DNA of 51,484 nucleotides from Ruminococcaceae bacterium UBA6364 (GTDB lineage: Bacteria; Bacillota; Clostridia; Oscillospirales; Acutalibacteraceae), in assembly GCA_002440045.1 (NCBI GenBank), contig DJRI01000098.1, positions 14,242 through 65,725 of the forward strand, in the 5' to 3' direction. Made by a program: the position numbers and the translations under genes. Below the pieces are notes generated by a model that made no database searches, was not told where the DNA came from, and saw only the letters and a list, made by a program, of their open reading frames with translations. Shown here one piece after another: positions 8,370 through 16,677 of this stretch (within the stretch, counting starts at the first letter, position 1; each line of letters opens with the position of its first letter).

Positions 8370-10622
8370 ATGAAATACGATTTTTCTTCGCCGTTAATAA
8401 AAGCCGAAGGCAAAAGCGCTTCACGCGCGGCGCGGCTTTTTTATAAAGAGCTTGTTTTAAGAGGTCTTAACGAAAAAGAGCCGCTAAACCCGAATGCATC
8501 GGTCGAATTTTTGATTTCGGATGACGAAAGGCTTGAAACCCCGGACTGCTATTTCTTGGAGCAGGACGGCACATCTCTCAAAATCTCGGCAAAAACCGTT
8601 CGCGGGCTTATTTTCGGCTACTCGCTTTTTTTAAGAAAATGCGAGTGTAAAGACGGAAAAATCACGCTTATAAAAAACATTTCGGGGCTTTATTCGCCCG
8701 ACAAAAAAATACGCGGCCACCAGATAGGCTACCGCACATGCCCCAATACATACGACGCCTGGAGCTATAAGCAGTATTTCAGATATTATCTTGATATGGC
8801 GGCGTTCGGCTGCAACACCTGCGAGCATATTCCGTATGAAAGCACACATTCAGACAGAAACGCGCTTATGAAATACGACGAGGAGGATTTTCTCGTTATT
8901 GCCTCGCGCATGGCCGACGCAATAGATATGGACGTTTCGCTTTGGCACCCGAACTGCGGCGGCGAAACGGAAAACGAAGCCTTTGAAAGGCGAAAAAAGC
9001 TGTATTCGCGCGTGCCGCGAATAGACGCGGTTTTCCCGCCCGGCGGCGACCCGGGAAGCCTTCCCGCAGACGAATTTATAAAAAGAAGCGACCGCGTAGG
9101 AAAAATGCTTAAAGAGCTTCACCCGAAAGCGCAGATGTGGCCCTCGGCGCAGGCGCCGCACATATACGAAAACTGGGGCGAAGATTTTCTTTGTGAGCTT
9201 GAAAAATCGCACGGAGGAATAGACGGCGTTATTATGGGCCCAAACCACGCTTTTCCCATGCACGAATTAAGAAAACGCCTGCCTGCGCGCTTCCCGCTGC
9301 GGTTTTATCCCGATATAACGCATTGCGTAAGATGCGAATACCCCGTGCATTTTCTTGAGGACGACTGGCATTTTTCGTTTGCTTCGGCGCTCTCCCGCGA
9401 AAGCGTCTGCCCCAGACCTACAGAATTTGCGCTTTTGCACAGGCTGTTTTCGCCTTATACCGTCGGAAGCGTAAGCTATTCCGAGGGCGTTCACGACGAC
9501 CTTAACAAAATGCTTTGGAGCGCGCTTGAATTTGACAAAGACTCAAACATAAGAGAAATCATTCTCGACTACGCGCGGTTTTTTATGTACGGCGCGGACC
9601 CCGAAAGGCTTTGCGACGCAATTTTTGCGCTTGAAAAAAACTGGGACTGCGACCCGCTTTTAAGCCCGTGCGCAGAAAATACATATAACGCTTTTTGCGC
9701 TCTTAAAAGCGATTATCCGAATCTTAATGAAAATTGGCGGTTTTTGCTTCTTTATTTCAGGGCGTGCTGCGACGAATACGTCTATAAAAAACGCCGCTTT
9801 GAAACAAAGCTTTTAAATGAAGCGTATGACGAGCTTTCTTTTATGAACATAAAAAAGGCAAAAGAAATTTTAAACGCGCCGCCCGAAAGCTTTGTAACAT
9901 CACTCAGAAGCGAAATTTCGAGTCTCGGCAAAACGCTTTTTGAATATATCGGCATTCAACTTGACGTTGAACACTATCTTACAAACAGCTGGGAGCGCGG
10001 CGCAACGCTTGACACCGTTGACAATCCCGTAACCGACAGGCTGTGGCTTTCGGGGCGCATTTCTTATTGCGAAGCTCTCCCCGAAAACGAAAGAAACGCC
10101 TTTATAAAAAGGCTTCTTTCACGAAACAAAACGGATGCCGACGAAGTATACTTTTCGGTTGCGCTTCACGAGCTTAAATCGCTCGGCGTGCGCCAAAACG
10201 GCGAATTTTATATGAATTTTCAGGGCGATAACCCCAACGTCAACAACGGCTCTATACCGATGTCGATGTTAAAGGTCTATGACCACTATTCGTTTTCGGC
10301 GCGTTTCGGCGGCTTCCTTGAAGGAAAAGACTATATTCTTAAAATCAACTACAAATCAAAAAAAGCCGATTGCGTAAAGCACCACAAAATTACGGCGAAC
10401 GGCACCGTTATTTACGACGGCGTTCGCTTCGGCGGCTCTCCAGACGCGCTTTTTGACCGCGAGCTTTCCGCGCCCGGCTTTGAAACGGCAAAATACCTTT
10501 TACCGTCGGGCGTTTTTAAAAACGGCACGCTTGAACTTAAAATAGAAGAGCCGCTTGTCGGTTTTGAACTTTGCGAGCTTTGGATAACAAAGAAAGAAAA
10601 AGACGACTCTTTTACCGTTTGA
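8370..10622 (+). CDS. Uncharacterised large glycosidase-like protein (TIM-barrel core)
   Basis: I do not recognise a named family. The 750-residue product has no signal peptide and no membrane segment, so it is predicted cytosolic. Residues about 1-105 look like the small alpha/beta domain that precedes the catalytic barrel in alpha-glucuronidases and hexosaminidases (a KIS.KTVRGLIFGYSLFLR-type strand and helix). Next comes RGHQIGYRTCPNTYDAWS and an acidic and aromatic-rich middle with HPNCGGE, PPGGDPGS, WPSAQAP and MGPNHAFP, which resemble barrel loop motifs. The last 120 residues look like a beta-sandwich. The chosen ATG (8370) has GCGAGG upstream; a TTG 22 codons earlier is open but poorly placed. 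A cytosolic glycosidase acting on imported oligosaccharide is my inference. It is monocistronic. Confidence 0.6.
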   Translation: MKYDFSSPLIKAEGKSASRAARLFYKELVLRGLNEKEPLNPNASVEFLISDDERLETPDCYFLEQDGTSLKISAKTVRGLIFGYSLFLRKCECKDGKITLIKNISGLYSPDKKIRGHQIGYRTCPNTYDAWSYKQYFRYYLDMAAFGCNTCEHIPYESTHSDRNALMKYDEEDFLVIASRMADAIDMDVSLWHPNCGGETENEAFERRKKLYSRVPRIDAVFPPGGDPGSLPADEFIKRSDRVGKMLKELHPKAQMWPSAQAPHIYENWGEDFLCELEKSHGGIDGVIMGPNHAFPMHELRKRLPARFPLRFYPDITHCVRCEYPVHFLEDDWHFSFASALSRESVCPRPTEFALLHRLFSPYTVGSVSYSEGVHDDLNKMLWSALEFDKDSNIREIILDYARFFMYGADPERLCDAIFALEKNWDCDPLLSPCAENTYNAFCALKSDYPNLNENWRFLLLYFRACCDEYVYKKRRFETKLLNEAYDELSFMNIKKAKEILNAPPESFVTSLRSEISSLGKTLFEYIGIQLDVEHYLTNSWERGATLDTVDNPVTDRLWLSGRISYCEALPENERNAFIKRLLSRNKTDADEVYFSVALHELKSLGVRQNGEFYMNFQGDNPNVNNGSIPMSMLKVYDHYSFSARFGGFLEGKDYILKINYKSKKADCVKHHKITANGTVIYDGVRFGGSPDALFDRELSAPGFETAKYLLPSGVFKNGTLELKIEEPLVGFELCELWITKKEKDDSFTV

Positions 10623-10665
10623 ACGCCGCCTTGCGCCCGCATTTTTGTGCCTTGAGGGCAATTAT

Positions 10666-10708
10666 TTTTCAATAGTTATTGAAAATTGACGCCGTTTTGT
10701 GCTATTAT
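10666..10708 (+). promoter_or_regulatory. Promoter with overlapping palindrome upstream of zinc-ribbon TPR gene
   Basis: -35 TTGAAA (10679-10684), 18-bp spacer, -10 TATTAT (10703-10708). The -35 lies inside a dyad, TTTTCAATA-GT-TATTGAAAA (10666-10685, 9-bp perfect arms), so a repressor bound there would block the promoter. The regulator is unknown. Confidence 0.5.
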
Positions 10709-10760
10709 ACAGAGTGGTTTATTTTAAAACCCATATTCAGTTTTATCTCGGGGGTCAATT

Positions 10761-13439
10761 ATGACACAGATTCTTTGCAATAAATGCAAAAACGCCGTCC
10801 TTTCCGAAAGCGACGAGGGGTTTGTTTGCCCGTCGTGCAACGCGCACTTTTCAAAGGACGAAGAAAATCTTTTACTCGGAATACAGTTTTATAATAACGG
10901 CGACCTTGACTTATGCGAGGACGCTTTAATGAAGGCTCTTGTCAAAAACAGCCGCTCGGGTGAAGCGCTCGTTTACAAAGCGCTTTGCGACGCCGCGCGT
11001 TTTGACGAAGACGCACGTTCTTTTGGGGATACATACGAAAAACTGCTTTCTGCCGTTTCCTCTGCCGACGACAGTGCCGTGCCGGAGCTTATATCCGTTT
11101 GCGACGGCGAAATGAAAAAATACGAATTGCGTCTTACTGCGCTTCACGTCAAGGCGTTTAAGGACGCAGACGCCGAGGGCATAAAAAAAGAAGTCGAATT
11201 TATTTTAAGACTTCGCGACGAGGCGCTTTCGTTCAGAGCGGAGCTTACTCACATAGCCGAGGATTTTAACCTCAGAAACACTTCAAGGCTCACGCTTAAC
11301 CTTTCAAAATGTTTTTATGTGTCGTATGAGCTTGCAAACGAAACGGGCGACGAAAAGCTTTCTAAAATCAAAGAAGATATTGCTTCGCACACGGTTTTTA
11401 CGGGCATACTTTCAAACGACATTAAAAATCTTGAAATATATTACCGCTGTATCGTTATGTTCTTTGAAAAGAGCAAGGCGAAATACGACTTTCTTATGGA
11501 GAACGCCAAAAAGCTCGCTTATCTTAACGGCGCACTTGAAAGCGGCAAATATGTAAACGTTGCAAGCCCCGCCGCGGCTGCCGAAAAGCTCAAAGCGGCG
11601 GCATACGGCTTTTTTGAAGAAAGCCTTAAAGAGTATGATGACGAAAACGCCGACGCGCCCGCTGTTGTGCTGACGCTTCCCGAGCCGGAGGTTATTCCCG
11701 AAACCGCAGAAGCCGCAGAAACAAGCGAAGAAAGCAACGCGGAAGAAGCCGCCGCAGACGAATCTGCCGAGGAAGAAAACGGCGAAGAAGTTTCCGACGG
11801 CGAAGCGCCGAAAGCCGAAGAAACAGGCGCGCCCGAAGCCGAAACGGCCGAAAGCACAGAAGAAGCTTTCGGAGAATCTGCCGCAGAACCCGCCGATGAA
11901 ACAGCCGAAGAACCTTGCAGAGAAGAGGCTGAAGAGCATTCCGAAGAGCCCGCCGAAGAAGAGACAGGTGCAGAACCCGAAGAAGAAAAGTATGAGGAAG
12001 CGGTAAAGGAAGAAACCGCCGAAGAAGCCGAAAAAGCGGCAGAAAGCACGGCAGAAGAAGCCCCGAATGCCGATGAATCCGACGAAGCGGACGGCACCGC
12101 CGTCAATACCGAAGAAACGCCCTCGCCTGCCGAGGCTATTGAAAACGCCGCCAAAAAGATGATGGACGAAATTTCGGAAGAAAGCGCAGGAATTATTGAC
12201 GAAATTAAATCTGAGCCTGTTGACATATCGTCAAACAGCCTTGCCGAGCGCATTAAAAAGCGCGGCAACACACCGCCTATGCCCGAAAACGTCGGCGAAA
12301 GCGCCGCAGAGGACGCAATAGTCGAAATTACCGAGCAGGAAACTGTCGAAGTTACCGAAATTACGGAAGAAATTAAAGAAGAACCGAACGAAAGCCCTGC
12401 AGAACCTACGGCAGAAGAAAGTGCGGAAGAATACAAAACAACGCTTAAACCGAAAAAGAAAAAGAAACATATCGGTCTTATTGTTTTTATCGTTGCAATT
12501 CTTGCCGTTCTTGCATTTTTGGGCTACAAATACGTTCCCGGTATGATTTCCGAAAGCAAATACAAAGCCGCCGCAACGCTTCTTGAAGACAAAAAATTCA
12601 GCGATGCGGAACAGGCGTTCTTAGCTCTCGGAGAGTACAAGGATTCACACGACAAAGCGCTTGAATGTAAATATATGAGAGCCGACGCGCTTCAGCAGGA
12701 GGACGATTATTCTGCCGCGGCAGAAATATTCGCTTCGCTCGGCGAATATAAAGACGCCGTTACACGCGTGCTTTCATGCAAATACGAAACAGCCGTAAAA
12801 ACGCTTAACGACGGCAATTTTGACGACGCGGCGCGCCTTTTTGAAGAAATAAAGGACTACAACAACAGCGCGGATATGACAAAAGAGTGTTCTTATAAAA
12901 AGGCTCTTTCGCTTACCGAAAACAAAAAATATACCGACGCCGTAGAAATTCTTTCGTCTTTAAAAGATTATTCGGATGCCCCGGAAAAGCTTAACGAAGC
13001 GAAATATCTTTATGTAACCGAGCACAATTCAAAGGACGATAAAACAACGGTTTCTTACATAAACGAGCTGGCAAAAGCAAAATACCGCAACTCGCAGGAC
13101 CTTAAAACAAAGCTTTTGGGCGCAGAAGACGCAAACACCTTAAAGCTTGCCGTAAACACCTCCGAAGACGACCTTTCAACGGCTCTTACAACCGCTTCGC
13201 ATACAGAGCAGCTTTATTTCCACATAATAGGCGGCTCGGATTATTACGGCAAAAACATTACGCTTAGTTTCACCACTCAATACGGCTTTACGCAGACAAG
13301 CACGGTTGTTCTTTCAAAAGATGAAAGCGACAGTTTTATGACCTATCCCTCTTCATCAACGAAAAACTATACCGTCGTCTTTTCAGCAACCGCCGAAGAC
13401 GGCACCGTTCTCGGCACTGTAAACTTTACCGTTTCTTAA
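10761..13439 (+). CDS. Zinc-ribbon, acidic-linker, single-pass membrane protein with TPR-like repeats
   Basis: 892 residues, no known function. Cys6, Cys9, Cys23 and Cys26 (CNKC and CPSC) form an N-terminal zinc ribbon; residues about 30-290 are helical with a TPR-like start (LLLGIQFYNNGDLDLCEDALMKAL). Residues about 293-570 are an extremely Glu/Ala-rich low-complexity linker. After a Lys-rich stop-transfer patch, a helix at about 570-590 spans the membrane. Residues about 596-745 carry four TPR-like repeats with the pattern YxxA..L....F.DA...F..LG.YKDS, then a final beta-rich domain of about 110 residues. With no signal peptide, the Lys patch predicts the ribbon half inside and the repeat half outside. 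The SD GGGGG lies before the ATG at 10761. It has its own promoter and a strong terminator. Similar zinc-ribbon/TM/TPR proteins of Firmicutes are mostly uncharacterised; an envelope-linked scaffold is possible. Confidence 0.7.
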   Translation: MTQILCNKCKNAVLSESDEGFVCPSCNAHFSKDEENLLLGIQFYNNGDLDLCEDALMKALVKNSRSGEALVYKALCDAARFDEDARSFGDTYEKLLSAVSSADDSAVPELISVCDGEMKKYELRLTALHVKAFKDADAEGIKKEVEFILRLRDEALSFRAELTHIAEDFNLRNTSRLTLNLSKCFYVSYELANETGDEKLSKIKEDIASHTVFTGILSNDIKNLEIYYRCIVMFFEKSKAKYDFLMENAKKLAYLNGALESGKYVNVASPAAAAEKLKAAAYGFFEESLKEYDDENADAPAVVLTLPEPEVIPETAEAAETSEESNAEEAAADESAEEENGEEVSDGEAPKAEETGAPEAETAESTEEAFGESAAEPADETAEEPCREEAEEHSEEPAEEETGAEPEEEKYEEAVKEETAEEAEKAAESTAEEAPNADESDEADGTAVNTEETPSPAEAIENAAKKMMDEISEESAGIIDEIKSEPVDISSNSLAERIKKRGNTPPMPENVGESAAEDAIVEITEQETVEVTEITEEIKEEPNESPAEPTAEESAEEYKTTLKPKKKKKHIGLIVFIVAILAVLAFLGYKYVPGMISESKYKAAATLLEDKKFSDAEQAFLALGEYKDSHDKALECKYMRADALQQEDDYSAAAEIFASLGEYKDAVTRVLSCKYETAVKTLNDGNFDDAARLFEEIKDYNNSADMTKECSYKKALSLTENKKYTDAVEILSSLKDYSDAPEKLNEAKYLYVTEHNSKDDKTTVSYINELAKAKYRNSQDLKTKLLGAEDANTLKLAVNTSEDDLSTALTTASHTEQLYFHIIGGSDYYGKNITLSFTTQYGFTQTSTVVLSKDESDSFMTYPSSSTKNYTVVFSATAEDGTVLGTVNFTVS

Positions 13440-13462
13440 AAGATTTAAAAATAATAACATGC

Positions 13463-13502
13463 CAAAGGGGCTGTAAAACGCGTGTTTTACAGCCCCTTTG
13501 TT
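13463..13502. terminator. Bidirectional terminator between convergent genes
   Basis: Perfect 17-bp arms CAAAGGGGCTGTAAAAC (13463-13479) and GTTTTACAGCCCCTTTG (13484-13500) with a 4-nt loop, between the plus-strand TPR gene and the minus-strand lipoprotein gene. Confidence 0.85.
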
Positions 13503-13529
13503 AAGTCTTATGAGTTTTTAAAGCCTTCG

Positions 13530-13796
13530 TTACGGTGTAACTGCTTCCGAAAGCTCCGTAAGACCTCTTGAAATGTCGCTTACTATATCGCCCGCAACGC
13601 CGTTTTTGCCGCTTTCGGACACGTCTGAAACCTTTCCGTCATTTTCGTTAGGAAGCATTGTCGTGCTTTGCGAAGCCGCCGGTGTGCTTGTGCGGGTCGA
13701 ATCGTCGGTTGTGTTTTTGTCGCCGCAGGCAGTAAATGCGACTGCAAGCAAGCAGGTAAGAATAAGAGCTGTGCATATCGCGATAATTTTTTTCAT
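13530..13796 (-). CDS. Small lipoprotein of unknown function
   Basis: 88 residues. An N-terminal Lys-Lys, a hydrophobic core and the lipobox FTAC predict lipid attachment to the cysteine at about residue 24 and anchoring to the outer face of the membrane. The mature part of about 65 residues is rich in Ser, Thr, Asp and Asn with no recognised domain, apart from a short amphipathic C-terminal helix (SDISRGLTELSEAV). AAAGGATG precedes the ATG at good spacing. It is the next minus-strand gene downstream of ypeB (86-bp gap), so it might be co-transcribed with it, which would fit a spore-envelope role, but that is only inference. Confidence 0.75.
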   Translation of the reverse strand: MKKIIAICTALILTCLLAVAFTACGDKNTTDDSTRTSTPAASQSTTMLPNENDGKVSDVSESGKNGVAGDIVSDISRGLTELSEAVTP

Positions 13797-13882
13797 TGAT
13801 TCTCACATCCTTTCGTCAGGAAGCGGGATTTACCCTTCGTTCCCACATTATTTTCTGCATATATCACCGTTTTATTCACAGT

Positions 13883-15220
13883 CTATTTTGTAAGAACGCC
13901 GCCGTCGTAATAAAGAAGAATAAGAATATCCTTTTCTTCGCCCGTGTCGGGGTCAAGAAATACAAGAAGCTCTGTGCCGTCCTGTGCCTTGCAGTGATAT
14001 TCATAAACGAAATTTTCTGTTTTAAAATCTGTCGGTATAACGGCAAGCCTTTCGTTTTTTATTGAAAGCTCGCTGTTTAAAAGCTTTTCGCCGTCTTTTA
14101 AAGTCAGCTTTCTTTCTTTATCTATGCTTCTGTTTTTGTGGTTCATAATATAGCCTGTCGACTCAAAGCCCGTAACACTTCCGTCGCCCAAAGAAACGCT
14201 GACCTTTATTAAGTCGGTATAATAAGTTATTTCGTCCTCATAATAGGCAAAATTCACGGTGCATATGCCGTCAGCCGATGCATAATACGTCTCTCTTACG
14301 TTTCTGTAGCCCTTTGATTCAAGGTAATCGGAAGCGATTTTCACAGCGTCCTCATTAGAAAGCTTGCTTTCGCCCGCATATTTCGACGAAAGCACATACG
14401 ACGTTATGCCGCCTTTTTTCGTCAGTGAAACGGTATATGACGTGTTATAGAACGTGTAGCACGGCAAACTGCCGTCGCACTCGCTCAAAAAATACAGCTC
14501 GTCGCCCGAAACGCCCAAAAACTCTGCGGCTTTTCTTTGCGCCTCAGCTTTGCTGACTTCTTTAACGCCTTCAAGAAGCGCGGCACTGCCGTTTTCAAGG
14601 TGGTCCGAATACGGCCCGTCATAAATAAGCGTGGGGTAATCGTCCATTACCTGCTCTGTATCCTCAAGCTCCGAGCCGAAATAAAGCATATTGCTGTCGC
14701 CCTCGCTTGAAAGAGTTGTTTTCACCTGTTCAAAATCAAGTCCGCCGTTTTGTTTTTCGTCGATTAAATAATTGATTCTGTCACTTATTACCGAGGCGTA
14801 TTCTTTAAGCTTATAAAGCTTTTCAAGCTCTTCGCCCTCTATTTTTTCGCCCGACGCCGTTTTTTTGCTCAAAGCGGCTGTGTATTCGCCCGTCTGCGAA
14901 AGAAATTTATAAATATCCGAAAGCTCCGCCTTGCCGTCGGTAATTTCGGACAGCGCCGCTTTTGCCGCCGAGGTTGCAAGCCGCACCTCGTTAGAAAGCT
15001 CTGCCATCATGGGCGCCGTGCTGACATACACGCTTTTGTCAAGATTAAGGCTTATTTCGTCCATATACGTTCCGAACTCGGTAAGCGCGCGTTCTTTTGA
15101 AGCGTTAAGCTCTCTTTTTGCCGCCGTAAGCTTGGCGGCGTTCACTGCGCCCCAAATAAAAAGCACGGCAACACATACCGAAAGATAGCTTATAACCCTT
15201 ATTTTATTTCTTCTGCTCAT
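13883..15220 (-). CDS. ypeB: YpeB-like spore germination protein
   Basis: Partner that localises and controls the cortex-lytic enzyme SleB in the spore inner membrane region. The 445-residue protein has an N-terminal transmembrane segment (about 10-28), a long helical region (about 30-190) and C-terminal PepSY-type repeats (about 215-440). The signature YPTLIYDGPYSDH is highly characteristic of YpeB, as is ASEG-like SSEGDSN just before it. Length matches the Bacillus protein (about 450). The open frame extends to 15358, but AAAGGA before the ATG at 15218-15220 and family alignment place the start there. Usually sleB is the neighbour; it is not next to it here nor elsewhere in the window. Confidence 0.88.
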   Translation of the reverse strand: MSRRNKIRVISYLSVCVAVLFIWGAVNAAKLTAAKRELNASKERALTEFGTYMDEISLNLDKSVYVSTAPMMAELSNEVRLATSAAKAALSEITDGKAELSDIYKFLSQTGEYTAALSKKTASGEKIEGEELEKLYKLKEYASVISDRINYLIDEKQNGGLDFEQVKTTLSSEGDSNMLYFGSELEDTEQVMDDYPTLIYDGPYSDHLENGSAALLEGVKEVSKAEAQRKAAEFLGVSGDELYFLSECDGSLPCYTFYNTSYTVSLTKKGGITSYVLSSKYAGESKLSNEDAVKIASDYLESKGYRNVRETYYASADGICTVNFAYYEDEITYYTDLIKVSVSLGDGSVTGFESTGYIMNHKNRSIDKERKLTLKDGEKLLNSELSIKNERLAVIPTDFKTENFVYEYHCKAQDGTELLVFLDPDTGEEKDILILLYYDGGVLTK

Positions 15221-15426
15221 AAATTCACAATCCTTTAAATCGTTGCCGATGTCAATAAAGTCGAACCGAAAAGGGTTCTGCTCTATTAATCTTTCAAAAT
15301 TGCCGCAAATTATGCAGAATTTATGAAATCCGCAATCCGCGATTTTGTATTTGGGCATAAAAGAGGCAAAACAAAAAATTCACTAATAATTAACCGTAAT
15401 TTTACAATAAAAGTTACTTTTAACCA

Positions 15427-15456
15427 TTTACAAAAACCTTGCTTTTGTTATATAAT
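15427..15456 (+). promoter_or_regulatory. Promoter of the desulfurase-thiI-pncC-sortase operon
   Basis: -35 TTTACA (15427-15432), 18-bp spacer, -10 TATAAT (15451-15456), giving a 5' leader of roughly 75 nt before the TTG start at 15539. Confidence 0.65.
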
Positions 15457-15538
15457 ATAGTTTGAAAATTTGTAGATGTTTTAGGCCGAGAAAGTCTGTA
15501 AAAGCGCTCTCTTTCGCCTATTATTCGGAGGCTTCGTC

Positions 15539-16666
15539 TTGACACTGTATTTTGACAACAGCGCTACAACAAAACCCTGCACTGAAGCTGTCCTCGCCGC
15601 AAAAAAAGCCATGGAGGAATGCTGGGGCAACCCCTCGTCGCTTCACTTTATGGGCCGCGAGGCACAATCTCTTCTTAAAGACGCAAAAAAGCAAGTTGCC
15701 GCTCTCTTAAAATGCCGCGAAGATAATTTTTTCTTCACGCCGTCGGGCACATGCGCCAACAACACGGCGATTTTCGGCGCTTACGAAAAGCTAAAAAAAC
15801 AGGGCAACCGCATCGTAACGACCGCGTTTGAGCATCCGAGCGTTTCGGAGCCTTTAAAGCTTCTCGAAAAAAAGGGCGTTGAAATAGTAAGAATTGCCCC
15901 CGACAAAAGCGGCATTATAAACGAGGACGAGCTTTTGTCGGCAATTAATGCCGACACAATACTTGTTTCGTGTATGGCTGTTAACAACGAGGTCGGAACA
16001 GTCACTCCGCTGAAGCACGTTTCCTCTGCGATAAAACGCGCCGGCGCGCCCGCTCTTTTTCATTCGGACTGCGTTCAGGCGTTCGGCAAAATCGACGTTT
16101 CGTCAAGGGCGTTCTGCGCAGACATAATCACCGTGAGCGCGCATAAAATTCACGGTCTTAAAGGCTCGGGCGGCATCTTTCTTCGCGATAAGAACATCAT
16201 AAAACCCTACATTCTCGGCGGCGGTCAGGAAAAGGGCGTTTTTTCGGGAACAGAAGCTATGCCCGCAATAGCGGCTTTCGGCGCGGCGGCAAAGGCCGTC
16301 GGAAATATTGAAGAAAACTATAAAAAGCTTTCTTCACTGCGCGACGGATTTTTAAATTCTTTAAAATACGACAGCCGCATCATTATCAATTCGCCCGAAA
16401 GCGCAATTCCCTACATCATCAATCTTTCCGTCAAGGGGCTTCCGAGCCAGCCGACGGTAAACTTTATGAGCGAAAAAGGCATTTGCATTTCGGCAGGGTC
16501 CGCGTGCAAAACGGGTCACAGAAGTACGGTGCTGACTTCTATGGGGCTTCCGCCCGAAATTATAGACAGCGCCGTAAGAATAAGCCTTTCGCGCTTTACT
16601 GCGCCCGAAGAAATTGACGCGCTGTCGAAAGCATTCTCGGAGTGCTCTTCAAAATACGGAAAATGA
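15539..16666 (+). CDS. Cysteine desulfurase (NifS/IscS family) dedicated to ThiI
   Basis: PLP enzyme that removes sulfur from L-cysteine as a protein persulfide. The 375-residue chain begins YFDNSATTKP, has the PLP-binding lysine in SAHKIHG (Lys203) and the catalytic cysteine in GSACKTGH (Cys323). Start is TTG, supported by CGGAGGC seven bases upstream. It lies 11 bp ahead of thiI; the same pairing in Bacillus (NifZ with ThiI) supplies sulfur for 4-thiouridine in tRNA, which is the likely job here. Iron-sulfur cluster assembly is less likely because no IscU/SufU scaffold is nearby. First gene of the operon. Confidence 0.92.
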   Translation: MTLYFDNSATTKPCTEAVLAAKKAMEECWGNPSSLHFMGREAQSLLKDAKKQVAALLKCREDNFFFTPSGTCANNTAIFGAYEKLKKQGNRIVTTAFEHPSVSEPLKLLEKKGVEIVRIAPDKSGIINEDELLSAINADTILVSCMAVNNEVGTVTPLKHVSSAIKRAGAPALFHSDCVQAFGKIDVSSRAFCADIITVSAHKIHGLKGSGGIFLRDKNIIKPYILGGGQEKGVFSGTEAMPAIAAFGAAAKAVGNIEENYKKLSSLRDGFLNSLKYDSRIIINSPESAIPYIINLSVKGLPSQPTVNFMSEKGICISAGSACKTGHRSTVLTSMGLPPEIIDSAVRISLSRFTAPEEIDALSKAFSECSSKYGK

Positions 16667-16677
16667 AAGAGGACGAA

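Noticed and set aside
11519..12436. 305-codon minus-strand frame, Ser/Ala-rich
   Set aside because: It is the complement of the Glu/Ala-rich linker of the zinc-ribbon/TPR gene, whose GAA/GCC codons read as TTC/GGC on the other strand; no ribosome site or known fold.
15221..15358. 46-codon N-terminal extension of ypeB
   Set aside because: Not family-like (Cys and aromatic rich), and a good AAAGGA site precedes the downstream ATG that aligns with YpeB proteins.
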